A stretch of 64,000 nucleotides of DNA from Sulfuricurvum sp. (GCF_028681615.1 NZ_JAQUHV010000001.1:531635-595634), one strand, 5' to 3'; positions 18,543-28,266 are shown, numbered from the stretch's first letter. The notes: a model not told the origin generated them from the sequence alone. Numbers and translations: made by a program.

Positions 18543-20014
18543 GAAAAGCCCTCTTCTCTCTTGCAGTATTGAGTGCCGGTCTAATGGCACAAAATCTGAG
18601 CCTCGATGATGCAATCCGTATCGCACTGGAGAACAATCGCAATCTCAAGATTTCTCAAACGGCGTTGAAGATCGCCGATGCCCAGTACCATCAGGCGCTC
18701 AGTGCACGATATCCTCAGCTCACCGCTTCAGCAACCGCAATGCGGATGGATGAGGATCCGTCGTTTTTAATGAAAGGAACGTTCACTCTGCCTCAAGAGT
18801 TCACCAACGGACTAGCACTATCAGGGGCTGTGACTCAAGATGAAATTGCATCTATGATGAGCGGGCAACCAAGTAATCATGCTAACTTAGCAACCACATT
18901 GGGTTTGGTTCAAAGCGGTTCTATTCCTTCTCAATCCATTCCTCTTAACATGGATGTTAAACAAATGGACCGTGACCTTGGGGTCCTGCGTCTGGATATG
19001 ATGTATCCGCTCTATAGCGGTGGGAAAATCGATGCAGTTATCAAACAGGCTGCACTCAACAAAAGCATCCAGTCTGAAGAAGCCCGTCGATCTGAGTCCG
19101 AAGTAATCTATGATGTCAAACGATACTATTATGGAGCTATGCTCGCCCAACATCTCAGCGCTGAGACCCATGACACCCTCGAGCGGATGAACATGGTCAA
19201 AGATCTCACAGAAACCTTCTATCAAGGCGGATCGCTCAAAGTCAAAAAAACCGACTACCTCCGTACTCTCACCACCGTCAACATGATCGCTTCGATGGAC
19301 GAAGAGATGAAATCCAATGCCGAACTTGCCAAATCGGCTCTGATCAACGCCACCGGATTGCCATGGAACAGTACGGTCGAACTGACGCAGAACGAGTTCC
19401 CTGCACCTCAGCTCAGCGGCGATCTAAAAACTCTTGTTGATGATGCGTATAAGTTTAATCCAACCTATGCACAGCTCAAGCTCGCCATCGATGTGCAGTC
19501 GGCTAAAGTGGATGAAGCTTCCAGTGCCTATCTTCCGAGCATCGCCCTCACCGCCAATGCCCAAAAACTGCTCAACAGTTACGATGCAGGGGTGGTGAAC
19601 GATACGAACAAAAACTCATGGACGATCGGAGTCGGATTACAATGGAATCTGTTTGAAGGATTCCGTACCGATTATGCCGTCCAGGAAGCCAAACTGAATA
19701 AGCTCAACTTCCAACACAAAGAAGTCCTCCTCCAAGAAGGGTTGGCTTTACAGGTCAAATACGCCTTTATCAAACTGGGACAAAGCGAGCGCCAAAATGT
19801 TGCCCTCACCAATGCTAAAACGAGTGCCACAGAGAATGCCGACCTCAACACCCGTGCCTATCAAGAGGACATGGTAGAGACCAAAGACGTCATTGAAGCG
19901 CAAATAATGGAGACCTTCGCCAAAGCAGCCTACTGGAAAAACCTCCACGATTTTGCCGCATCCAAAGCACAGCTCGATTATATCATCGCATCTCAAAGCA
20001 CTCAGGCTAAATGA
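18539..20014 (+). CDS. TolC-family outer-membrane channel protein
   Basis: 491 residues, signal peptide MRKALFSLAVLSAGLMA, then the two-repeat outer-membrane efflux fold: LSLDDAIRIALENNRNLKISQTALKIADAQYHQALSARYPQL opens repeat one, and LVDDAYKFNPTYAQLKLAIDVQSAKVDEASSAYLPSI opens repeat two. It forms a trimeric outer-membrane and periplasmic tunnel in family members. No periplasmic adaptor or inner-membrane pump (RND, MFS or ABC) is encoded nearby, unusual for a TolC gene in an operon. It sits between the second and third binding-protein genes. Confidence 0.88.
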   Translation: MRKALFSLAVLSAGLMAQNLSLDDAIRIALENNRNLKISQTALKIADAQYHQALSARYPQLTASATAMRMDEDPSFLMKGTFTLPQEFTNGLALSGAVTQDEIASMMSGQPSNHANLATTLGLVQSGSIPSQSIPLNMDVKQMDRDLGVLRLDMMYPLYSGGKIDAVIKQAALNKSIQSEEARRSESEVIYDVKRYYYGAMLAQHLSAETHDTLERMNMVKDLTETFYQGGSLKVKKTDYLRTLTTVNMIASMDEEMKSNAELAKSALINATGLPWNSTVELTQNEFPAPQLSGDLKTLVDDAYKFNPTYAQLKLAIDVQSAKVDEASSAYLPSIALTANAQKLLNSYDAGVVNDTNKNSWTIGVGLQWNLFEGFRTDYAVQEAKLNKLNFQHKEVLLQEGLALQVKYAFIKLGQSERQNVALTNAKTSATENADLNTRAYQEDMVETKDVIEAQIMETFAKAAYWKNLHDFAASKAQLDYIIASQSTQAK

Positions 20015-20068
20015 CGATGATAAATGTCGCCTTTAGCAAAATATCCTAAGCGCCTGGAAGAGGAAAGA

Positions 20069-20944
20069 ATGAAACTTTTTTGGATTCTCCTTTTTTTTCT
20101 GACAACCATACAAGCCGAAGAGAAAACACTCATGCGTGCGGGATATGTACTGGAAGGGACATCCGCAGCAGTATCACGTGACATGAAAGCAGGATATGAA
20201 TTCATCTCCAAACGCTTTTCAAAACATTACAACGTTGAAACGGACGTCATTTTTTTAAAATCGCATGACGATGCCATTGCTTCATTCAAACAAGGAGAAC
20301 TGGATTATATTGCTATGCCGCTTGCGACATTCGCCCCCTATTACCAAGAGTTCATCCCCTATGAAGGACTCGTTTTCCTCAGCGGAAACGGAAACGATAT
20401 CCTTCAGCCCTATATAACGCTGGTACGCAAAGAAGATCCTTCGTCGTTAAGTTCGTATGCAGGTAAACGGGCAGCCCATGATGAGAATAATATCAATACC
20501 GATATTTACATGGACATGCTCACACTGAATCTTGCCGACAAGCACAGCCGTGAAATGTTTAACCTCGTTTCGACTCCCACACCGCAGAGGGCTGTTTTAA
20601 TGCTCTTTTTTAATCAGGCAGATATTGCCTTTGTCCCTGTCACGAGCTGGGAAACAGTGAAAACGATGAATCCCACACTGGAACAAAAGCTCAAAATAAT
20701 CGACAAAAGTCCCAGTGTTTTCGGATACGGAATCGAAATATACCGCAAAAATCTCCCCCGAAACGTACTAGAGGATATGATTAGAATGAACAACGATCTC
20801 ACACGTTCTGAAGATGGAAAACAGCTGATGCGGATCATGAAGGCAAAAAAACGTTCTCTAATCGAACCCAATCAAATTCCCTCGTACATCGACTATTATC
20901 TCCAATACGAGACCCTCTTAAAACGACATGAAAAGAAAAAATAA
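20069..20944 (+). CDS. PhnD-like periplasmic binding protein 3
   Basis: 291 residues from ATG 20069, chosen for the GAGGAAAG ribosome-binding site and because it opens the signal peptide MKLFWILLFFLTTIQA; the 15 in-frame codons upstream are not protein-like. Same binding fold as the two genes upstream of tolC but much more diverged: HDDAIASFKQGELDYIAMPLATFAPYYQEF, TPTPQRAVLMLFFNQADIAFVPVTSWE and LTRSEDGKQLMRIMKAKK align with the conserved blocks. The pocket region differs most, implying another ligand or partner. Its TAA overlaps the ATG of the next short gene. Confidence 0.8.
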   Translation: MKLFWILLFFLTTIQAEEKTLMRAGYVLEGTSAAVSRDMKAGYEFISKRFSKHYNVETDVIFLKSHDDAIASFKQGELDYIAMPLATFAPYYQEFIPYEGLVFLSGNGNDILQPYITLVRKEDPSSLSSYAGKRAAHDENNINTDIYMDMLTLNLADKHSREMFNLVSTPTPQRAVLMLFFNQADIAFVPVTSWETVKTMNPTLEQKLKIIDKSPSVFGYGIEIYRKNLPRNVLEDMIRMNNDLTRSEDGKQLMRIMKAKKRSLIEPNQIPSYIDYYLQYETLLKRHEKKK

Positions 20945-21078
20945 TGCATCTTGATTCTGCTATGACCAACGCTGGCAAATATCTTTTTCAAACCAAAACT
21001 TCTCAGTACAATGCCAATTTGCGCTATTATAAAGAATATAAAACACTTTTAAGACCATATAAGGGAAAACATCCATGA
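20944..21078 (+). CDS. 44-residue protein coupled between binding-protein and kinase genes
   Basis: An open frame of 44 codons whose ATG overlaps the stop of the binding-protein gene (TAATG) and whose TGA overlaps the ATG of the kinase gene (ATGA at 21075-21078). It exactly fills what would otherwise be the only sizeable gap in this stretch of the operon. The product (MHLDSAMTNAGKYLF at the start, RYYKEYKTLLRPYKGKHP at the end) is basic and soluble, with no signal peptide. The C-terminus faintly recalls the end of the binding proteins (KKEYETLHNLKSL), so it could be a remnant of a fourth copy. Coupling at both ends argues that it is translated. Confidence 0.5.
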   Translation: MHLDSAMTNAGKYLFQTKTSQYNANLRYYKEYKTLLRPYKGKHP

Positions 21079-22661
21079 TCTCTTTTTTCCGCCAAAAACT
21101 CCTCTATCAGGTCTATGCGATCATCATCATTCTCATGGCATTGATCATGCTGCTGATCGGTTATCTCGTCTTGCAGGAGCAAGAGCGGACAATTCTGAGC
21201 GTCATGCAGACACAGGCACAGACCCTCGCCAAATCGATCGAACTCGTTAGTGCCGATGCGATGGTCACTGACGATCAGAGCTTTTTGGTCGAGCACAACC
21301 TAAATGTTCTCGCCCACAGCCCAACGATCCGTTTTATCATTATCTCCAAAAACGGACGAGATGCTCTCTTAACCCGTCAAGGAGAGTGGCGCCTTATCCA
21401 AAAACTCCCTGCATCCATCCAAAAACTCGAAAGTGACAATGAGCAGGAACAGATTCTAAACGACCCGTATGCCAAAAAAACTGAAAAAATCTATTATTAC
21501 ACCTATCCGCTCAATTTCGACGGTATTTCATGGGGATGGATCCATCTAGGCTTTTCACTGGAGAGTCTCAATGAAGCCTATAATGCTATCTACAGTGAAA
21601 TTATTATGATTTTCTTCATCGTTTTCATCATTCTGAGTATCGCGATTTATTTTCTCTCCCGCTATATTGTACAGCCTATCATCGCACTAAGCCATGCGAG
21701 TAAAAAAATGGCGCAAGGAGATATGAAAATCACGCTTGACACTACACGAAAAGATGAAATCGGAGAGCTCACGCGAAATTTCAGTGCGATGGCCAAAAGT
21801 CTCTCACAAAGTCAGCGAGAACTCAAAAACAGCAATTTTATACTAGAACAAAAAGTTGAAGAGCGTACCCGTGAACTCGAAGAGATCAACCATACTCTGG
21901 ATGAACGTGTCCGGACTGAAATAGCTCATCGCCGAGAGCAAGAACAGATACTGATTCAGCAGTCTCGCTTTGCAGCTATGGGAGAGATGATCGGGAATAT
22001 CGCTCACCAATGGCGGCAACCCCTAAATGCCCTTTCTCTATTGCTTCAAAATATCGAAAATGCTTATGATTCCGGCAGGCTTGATCATGCATTCATCCAG
22101 CGTGTCATTGAAAAAGGGACGCTGCTCACGACGAACATGTCAACCACGATCGATGATTTCAGAAACTTCTTTAAACCCAATCGGAGTAAAGAGCTCTTTG
22201 ATGTATCGGCACAGCTGAATACGGTATTACTCATGATGAGCGCCTCCTTTGTAGATAACCGTATCGAAACAATCGTTTCTCTGGAACCTGATTTGGAAGT
22301 AACTGGCTTTGCCAATGAATTTTCCCAGGTTCTTCTCAACATCCTCAATAATGCAAAAGAAGCATTGATTGAAACGCAAAAAGATCATCGTCTGATCCAA
22401 ATTCGTGGATATCGACAAGCCAGTGCGCTTTGCCTAGAAATTTCTGATAATGCCGGAGGGATAAACGAGCAGGTTATCGACAAGATTTTCGATCCCTATT
22501 TTACAACCAAAGACGAGGGTAAAGGGACAGGAATCGGACTTTATATGTCAAAAGTAATCGTTGAAACCAATATGCACGGAAAACTAAGTGTCCGTAATGA
22601 CTCTGACGGCGCTGTTTTCATGATTTGCCTTCCTACCTCATATGAGCAGGAGACGAAGTGA
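21075..22661 (+). CDS. membrane sensor histidine kinase 1
   Basis: 528 residues: TM1 about 13-33, a periplasmic sensor of about 140 residues with no family I recognise (35-172), TM2 about 175-197, HAMP (about 198-250, IVQPIIALSHASKKMAQGD), coiled coil, then the transmitter. Phospho-acceptor His311 lies in IAHQWRQPLNALS; N box NEFSQVLLNILNNAKEAL; G boxes DNAGGI and GKGTGIGLYMSKVIVE. Predicted to phosphorylate one or both operon response regulators. Its periplasmic domain is placed to contact a PhnD-like protein. Kinase core nearly identical to that of the next gene. Confidence 0.9.
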   Translation: MISFFRQKLLYQVYAIIIILMALIMLLIGYLVLQEQERTILSVMQTQAQTLAKSIELVSADAMVTDDQSFLVEHNLNVLAHSPTIRFIIISKNGRDALLTRQGEWRLIQKLPASIQKLESDNEQEQILNDPYAKKTEKIYYYTYPLNFDGISWGWIHLGFSLESLNEAYNAIYSEIIMIFFIVFIILSIAIYFLSRYIVQPIIALSHASKKMAQGDMKITLDTTRKDEIGELTRNFSAMAKSLSQSQRELKNSNFILEQKVEERTRELEEINHTLDERVRTEIAHRREQEQILIQQSRFAAMGEMIGNIAHQWRQPLNALSLLLQNIENAYDSGRLDHAFIQRVIEKGTLLTTNMSTTIDDFRNFFKPNRSKELFDVSAQLNTVLLMMSASFVDNRIETIVSLEPDLEVTGFANEFSQVLLNILNNAKEALIETQKDHRLIQIRGYRQASALCLEISDNAGGINEQVIDKIFDPYFTTKDEGKGTGIGLYMSKVIVETNMHGKLSVRNDSDGAVFMICLPTSYEQETK

Positions 22662-24505
22662 GACTTCAAACCCAATTTTTACTTCTGTTTCTCATTCTAT
22701 TTGCGATTTTGACTGCCCGTTTGTTTCAAAATGCGACGAATCAAAAAGAAAACATTGATGAAATCCAAAAAATCCGAATACATGAGTTTTCACAAACCTT
22801 TCACGAAATCATCGATTTAAAGGTATCAAAACCAAAAGTTTTTGCCTATGACTACAGCTATTGGGATGAAATCGTTGATTTTACAACAAGTCATGATCTG
22901 GAATGGGCCCGTATCAATCTCGATGAAGGGCTAAAAACCTTTGAAAGCGACTATGTCTACGTATACAACAGCAAAGGAGCCATGATTTATGAACAATACG
23001 ATCATAAAAGCTATGATTCCATTGCCCGTTTAATCGATCCGAAAACCTTTAATTTCGATAAACCGCAGATTAAAAACTATTTTATCGTATCACATGGAAC
23101 ACCGATACAAATCTTTATTGCCCCGATTCAGCACAGTGACGACATGCATCGCACCGGCAAGCCCTTCGGATATCTGGTAATCGGAAAAGCATGGACGCCT
23201 AGTTTCGTAAAAGATTTTCAAAAAATCACCAAACAAACCGTTACCCTCGAAACACTGGACCGACTCCGCCGTAATCACTTTGATGTCATCTATCCGCTCA
23301 AAGGGGAGGACGGAAAAACCGTAGACGCACTAACCGTCAATTTAACGACAACCGCCAGTGATACACTGCATAAGATGGCACAAACCAATATGCTTTCCAT
23401 TATCGTCATCGGTATACTGGGAATGGGGCTTTCAGGATGGTTTGTCTACCGGCGTATTGTCATTCCGTTACGACAAATATCCAAAGCAATGCGAAGCGGG
23501 AATAACCATCCGATTCAATCCTTGCTGCACAAACAAGACGAATTCGGACAAATTGCCCACTTAATCAATAGATTCTTCGAACAAAAAAGTCTCTTGGAAG
23601 CCCAGTTAGTACGGACCAATCAGGCAGAACTTGAACAACGGAAACTGGAGGCGGAACTTCGCCTCAGCAACCAGATATTGGAACACAAAGTTGAAGAGCG
23701 GACCAAAGAGCTCGAAGCGGCAAATCATACGCTGGATGAGCGGGTTAAAACTGAAATCGCCCGTCGGCATGAGCAAGAACAGCTTTTAATCCAACAAGCG
23801 CGTTTTGTGGCAATGGGTGAAATGATCGGAAACATCGCCCACCAATGGCGGCAACCGCTCAATGCCCTCTCGTTGCTTCTGCAAAACATCATTTTCGCAT
23901 ATGAAACCAATCGGCTCGACGACGAACTCATGGAACGGGTTAACAGCAAAGGTAATCTACTGATCAACACAATGTCGACAACCATCGATGATTTTAGGAA
24001 TTTTTTCCAACCGAATCGCAATAAAGAGATGTTCAATATCGCCGCACAATTGGATAAAACGTTGGAAATACTGCAAGGTACACTTGAAAACAATCACATT
24101 GTGTTGGAAAAAGAGGTTGGAGCTGATCTCACTATGTCCGGATTTCCGAATGAGTTTTCACAAGTCATCATCAACATCACTAACAATGCCAAAGATGCTT
24201 TAAATGAGCGTGCCGTTGATGAAAAAATCATCCGTATTCAAGGATACGACACTGCTGATGAGATCATCATCCGTATCAGTGATAACGGCGGAGGGATTTC
24301 TAAATCCATTATAGATAAAATTTTCGATCCCTATTTTACGACGAAAAAAGAGGGGAAAGGGACGGGGATAGGGCTTTATATGTCCAAAGTAATCGTTGAA
24401 TCCAGTATGAACGGGAAACTTGTCGCATCCAACGATGCTCATGGAGCGGTATTTACCCTTTACTTCCCGAAATCAATCCAAGGGGATACCGATGCTTCCC
24501 TCTAA
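22658..24505 (+). CDS. membrane sensor histidine kinase 2 (CHASE4-like sensor)
   Basis: 615 residues, GTG start at 22658 overlapping the upstream stop by four bases. TM1 is about 8-26; the periplasmic domain (about 30-245) has the CHASE4-like opening FAYDYSYWDEIVDF and VYVYNSKGAMIYEQYDH; TM2 is about 247-268 (LSIIVIGILGMGLSGWFVY); HAMP and a coiled coil follow. The transmitter has His395 in IAHQWRQPLNALS, NEFSQVIINITNNAKDAL, DNGGGI and GKGTGIGLYMSKVIVE. A recent duplicate of kinase 1 from the coiled coil onwards, but with an unrelated sensor, so two inputs probably feed the same regulators. Confidence 0.9.
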   Translation: MRLQTQFLLLFLILFAILTARLFQNATNQKENIDEIQKIRIHEFSQTFHEIIDLKVSKPKVFAYDYSYWDEIVDFTTSHDLEWARINLDEGLKTFESDYVYVYNSKGAMIYEQYDHKSYDSIARLIDPKTFNFDKPQIKNYFIVSHGTPIQIFIAPIQHSDDMHRTGKPFGYLVIGKAWTPSFVKDFQKITKQTVTLETLDRLRRNHFDVIYPLKGEDGKTVDALTVNLTTTASDTLHKMAQTNMLSIIVIGILGMGLSGWFVYRRIVIPLRQISKAMRSGNNHPIQSLLHKQDEFGQIAHLINRFFEQKSLLEAQLVRTNQAELEQRKLEAELRLSNQILEHKVEERTKELEAANHTLDERVKTEIARRHEQEQLLIQQARFVAMGEMIGNIAHQWRQPLNALSLLLQNIIFAYETNRLDDELMERVNSKGNLLINTMSTTIDDFRNFFQPNRNKEMFNIAAQLDKTLEILQGTLENNHIVLEKEVGADLTMSGFPNEFSQVIINITNNAKDALNERAVDEKIIRIQGYDTADEIIIRISDNGGGISKSIIDKIFDPYFTTKKEGKGTGIGLYMSKVIVESSMNGKLVASNDAHGAVFTLYFPKSIQGDTDASL

Positions 24506-26714
24506 CTTTCCTGCATCATTGCGAATCCTTTATATCGAAGACGATAAAAACACCCAAGAAGAGGTCGCCTTCTTTCTCGAACCGCTCGTTAGCAATCTCT
24601 ATCTGGCATCCAACGGTCAAGAGGGATTGGATCTCTATCGCTTCCATGCTCCCGATCTAATCATCACCGACATTCAAATGCCGATAATGAACGGTTTGGA
24701 AATGATCAAAGAGATTCGGAAAAACGATTCCCGTACCCCTATTTTTATCACGACAGCCTATAATGAAACAACCTATCTTCACGATGCCATCAACAGTGGA
24801 GTCAATCGTTACATTCTAAAACCGATCAATTTCAAAAACCTTTCCGAAATTATCCGTGAGTTTTTCCCAAACAACACCAATTATCCCTACTCCATCTATA
24901 TCGATCGTCACGGCACTATTGCTAACACAACCAATAATTGGTCGGAATTGACCGGATATACACTCGATGATCTACGCAATCTTTCTTTCGAAAACTTCAT
25001 TGCTCCGCAAGACCGTATGGAGTTTCACCGTTTTCTTGTAAATATGGATTCGCCTCAAGAACATCTCAAACAAAAATTCCATCTTCTCCATAAAAATCAA
25101 ACTTCACTTGAAACCGTTTTGCATACGGTTCATATAAAATATTATGACGATGCCGCACCTCTCTTTCAGCTCGAATTCAAAACCCTTAATACCTATATCC
25201 ATGATGAAGAACTCTTGAATAAAACCCTTGAAGCAGAGCGTTTTATCAAAAGATTGATACAGATGAACTCCGTCATTTACAAAGAAATTGCACAAACACG
25301 AGAGAAAAATGTATTTCTTCAACACTTGACAGACATTTTCAGTAACAATGATATTTTTGAATTTGCCTTTATTACCTATGCGGATGAAAATAATCTTGTC
25401 TGGTTTTCGGAGCAAGGAGTTCATAATGCTCTGGATGCCAAATCGCTGTTCCCCATTCCGATTCCGATGGGTGAGGTCGAATGTCCTATGGCGGAAGTAC
25501 TCCAAAATCAGACGATCGTGCTGATCGAAGATCTTATCCGCTTTAGCAATTTTGCCAGTAAATCCTATTGGATCGATAACACTATCCGGTCCATGGCGAT
25601 TCTCCCTTTGTATCAAAAGTCCCGTAGCCAAAAAAGAGGCGCATTTTGTTTTATGCTCAACAAAGCATACAAACTTGACAATGAAGTGTTCGAACTGTTT
25701 GAAAATATCACCGAAGCTTTAAACATGGGACTTCAATCGATAGACGATCAAATGGAACGCCACCGTCTCGAAAAACAACTCAGACAAGAGCGGAATTTCA
25801 TCAAAGAGGTCCTTGAAACAGCGGGGAATATCATCCTTGTCTTTAATCGAGAGGGTTCGATTATCCAATTTAACAAAGCTGCGGAAAAATTTACAGGATA
25901 TACCTTTGCCGAAGTCGTCGACAAACCATTTTTTTGGAAAAAATTTTTACTTTCGGAACAACAAGATGCCGTAGAATCGATATTCTCAAACGCCTTTAAA
26001 AGCGATATTACGACACGCAATGAAAATTTCTGGATATCGAAAGGGGGAGAAAAACGGCTGTTTGATTGGTCCAACACCGTCCTCAAAGATGAAAATGACG
26101 AAGTGCAGTATCTCGTTGCCATCGGCAACGATATCACCGAACGAAAACAGAGTGAAGAGATGATCGAACAGCTCGCCTTTTACGATCCGCTCACCCAGTT
26201 GCCCAACCGAAGACTTTTTAGCGATTATCTGAATAAATCGATTGCATCCAACAAACGCCACGAACATTTTAACGCACTGCTGTTTTTGGATTTGGACAAC
26301 TTCAAACCGCTCAACGACTTATACGGTCACGCGGTAGGGGATCTGCTCCTTATCGAAGTGGCCCGCCGTATCAAGAAATGCATACGGGAAAGTGATGTTG
26401 CCGCCCGCTTTGGAGGGGATGAATTTGTGATCGTTCTTGATAATCTGGATGAGGATAGAGCGTTAGCAACCGACTATGCCCGTATGGTAGCCGAAAAGAT
26501 TCGCAGCAGCTTGGCCGAAGTCTATTTTTTATCCCCAAAAGAAGAAGAAACCGCTCCTGTTTTAATAGAACATCACTGCACATCCAGTATCGGAATTGTC
26601 CTTTTCGGTAGCGACATTACGGATCAGAACACCCTTATCAAATATGCCGATTCGGCAATGTATCAAGCAAAAGAAGCCGGACGTAATCAAATAGTACTCT
26701 ACAGTATGAAATAA
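24492..26714 (+). CDS. response regulator with PAS/GAF-like domains and GGDEF diguanylate cyclase output
   Basis: 740 residues from ATG 24492, overlapping the kinase gene by 14 bases; the in-frame ATG at 24420 would lie deeper inside it. REC is about 1-120 (IEDD, Asp60 in IITDIQMP, ITTAY, LKPINF). A PAS domain (about 130-235), a GAF-like domain (about 290-430) and a second PAS (about 445-560, FTGYTFAEVV) precede a GGDEF domain (about 570-740: DPLTQLPNRRLF, ARFGGDEFVIVL). The product-inhibition I-site RESD lies five residues before GGDEF. It should synthesise c-di-GMP, opposing the HD-GYP regulator that begins the operon. Ends five bases from a convergent gene. Confidence 0.93.
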   Translation: MLPSNFPASLRILYIEDDKNTQEEVAFFLEPLVSNLYLASNGQEGLDLYRFHAPDLIITDIQMPIMNGLEMIKEIRKNDSRTPIFITTAYNETTYLHDAINSGVNRYILKPINFKNLSEIIREFFPNNTNYPYSIYIDRHGTIANTTNNWSELTGYTLDDLRNLSFENFIAPQDRMEFHRFLVNMDSPQEHLKQKFHLLHKNQTSLETVLHTVHIKYYDDAAPLFQLEFKTLNTYIHDEELLNKTLEAERFIKRLIQMNSVIYKEIAQTREKNVFLQHLTDIFSNNDIFEFAFITYADENNLVWFSEQGVHNALDAKSLFPIPIPMGEVECPMAEVLQNQTIVLIEDLIRFSNFASKSYWIDNTIRSMAILPLYQKSRSQKRGAFCFMLNKAYKLDNEVFELFENITEALNMGLQSIDDQMERHRLEKQLRQERNFIKEVLETAGNIILVFNREGSIIQFNKAAEKFTGYTFAEVVDKPFFWKKFLLSEQQDAVESIFSNAFKSDITTRNENFWISKGGEKRLFDWSNTVLKDENDEVQYLVAIGNDITERKQSEEMIEQLAFYDPLTQLPNRRLFSDYLNKSIASNKRHEHFNALLFLDLDNFKPLNDLYGHAVGDLLLIEVARRIKKCIRESDVAARFGGDEFVIVLDNLDEDRALATDYARMVAEKIRSSLAEVYFLSPKEEETAPVLIEHHCTSSIGIVLFGSDITDQNTLIKYADSAMYQAKEAGRNQIVLYSMK

Positions 26715-26718
26715 CGCC

Positions 26719-28260
26719 CTAATAGCTAATGCAGTTCCTGCCGCTCGCTTTTGCCGCATACAAAGCTTTATCCGCCGCTTTTATCAACTCTTCTTTATCC
26801 AGACCTTTTTGCATGGTGGCAATCCCGACACTGACGGTTACTTTTGTATCTAAATGAAAATCAAAATGTTCTACAATCGATCTAAAATGCTCGGCGAGCT
26901 TTACACTGTTTTCCAGATTGGTATTGAGCGCAAGAATCATAAACTCTTCACCGCCCCAGCGGACACAAACATCGGTATCGCGCGTATGCTGATTCATAAG
27001 GGAACCTATCAGCTTGAGCACACGGTCTCCTTTATCATGGCCGTAGCTGTCATTGATTTTCTTGAAGTGATCCACATCCATAAAAAGAACCGAAAAAGGA
27101 GTTTCATACCGATTGTATTTTTGAACTTCATTGGATAATCTCTCAATCAATACCCTTCGATTATACAATCCCGTCAAAGGGTCTGTTTGCGAGAGTGCAT
27201 TGAGAAGCCCGTTTTGTCTGACGACATGCCGAATCAGGACCGCGATAATGGCAAACAGGATGAGAAGGATGACAATTACCCCTTTTTGAGTACTGATAAC
27301 CCCCTCTTTTTCAACGAGGTTTTCTTTTTGTTTTTCTATCTCTTGATTTAAATGTGCCAACTCATCATTGGCTCTGGTAATTTCTTGCTGTTTTTGTTGA
27401 TGCGATTTGAGGAGAAATTTAAACACACCCTCTTTTTCCGCAATTTTTTTCTCTCCCGCACTCAGTTTTTCTTTTTGCTGATCGATACTTTTTCGTATAG
27501 CTTCCGCTTCACTCTGTTGTGAGTCAATCGTATTTTGTTGATCATTGATCGATTGGAGCTGTTGCGCAATTATCTTGTTTTGGGAATCAATCTTCGCTTG
27601 CTGCTCAATCAACCCTTTTTTTTGTGTCTCTATCGCACTGATTTTTTCACTGAGTTCCGTATTTCTCTCTTTGATTTTTTTATTCAATTCGGAGATAGTC
27701 TCTTTTTGCTCTTTGAGTTCATTTTGGGAACTTTTATACAGTTTTGCGACATCGATTTCCGTACCGCCGAGTAAAATAAGGTCAGGAGAAATCGATAAAG
27801 ATCTGTTGATCAGATTCGGTTTATTGATCTCAAACGTGATCAAATTCCCACTTTGGACCAGATTGATCATTACTTTTTGTTTATCTTTATAATCATCGCT
27901 GATAAACAATACGTCATCCGACTCATAGTCATGAAACAGTTTCTCATACAGGGCCGAACTTTCATTATCGACATAAATCGCTTGAAGATTTTTGGGAGGT
28001 TTACCGTCATTGTAAAAAAAGACTCTGATTTTTTTATCTTCGAGCAATTTTCTCGAAGAGAGCATCAAAAACATATTTTTCAGATTCTCATTTTTCGAAA
28101 CCACGAGAAGATTGTATTCACTGAATTTAGATTCATTTTGCCAAGTTGTATGTTTTAAAAAATTGTAGACATACGCGACTTTTACCTGATCGCTGTTAAT
28201 CTCTTTTGCATTCAGCACACTGAGCAACAATCCTAAAACTAACCAAATAACAACTTTCAT
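26719..28260 (-). CDS. YfiR-domain / diguanylate cyclase (GGDEF) fusion
   Basis: 513 residues. A signal peptide (MKVVIWLVLGLLLSVLNA) leads into a periplasmic YfiR/DUF4154 domain (about 20-170: VKVAYVYNFLKHTTW, LLVVSKNENL, ILLGGTEIDVAKLYKSSQ). A long coiled coil (about 175-325) rich in Gln/Lys/Glu follows, then one TM (about 328-350, GVIVILLILFAIIAVLIRHVV) and a GGDEF domain (DPLTGLYNRRVLIERL, RWGGEEFMILAL) with I-site RDTD. In Pseudomonas, separate YfiR represses the cyclase YfiN; here sensor and cyclase are one chain. Six bases downstream of the TonB-receptor gene, so cotranscribed with it. Confidence 0.9.
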   Translation of the reverse strand: MKVVIWLVLGLLLSVLNAKEINSDQVKVAYVYNFLKHTTWQNESKFSEYNLLVVSKNENLKNMFLMLSSRKLLEDKKIRVFFYNDGKPPKNLQAIYVDNESSALYEKLFHDYESDDVLFISDDYKDKQKVMINLVQSGNLITFEINKPNLINRSLSISPDLILLGGTEIDVAKLYKSSQNELKEQKETISELNKKIKERNTELSEKISAIETQKKGLIEQQAKIDSQNKIIAQQLQSINDQQNTIDSQQSEAEAIRKSIDQQKEKLSAGEKKIAEKEGVFKFLLKSHQQKQQEITRANDELAHLNQEIEKQKENLVEKEGVISTQKGVIVILLILFAIIAVLIRHVVRQNGLLNALSQTDPLTGLYNRRVLIERLSNEVQKYNRYETPFSVLFMDVDHFKKINDSYGHDKGDRVLKLIGSLMNQHTRDTDVCVRWGGEEFMILALNTNLENSVKLAEHFRSIVEHFDFHLDTKVTVSVGIATMQKGLDKEELIKAADKALYAAKASGRNCISY

Positions 28261-28266
28261 AACGTC

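Noticed and set aside
16801..20944. Phosphonate/phosphate ABC importer
   Set aside because: Three binding proteins but no permease or ATPase gene anywhere in the window.
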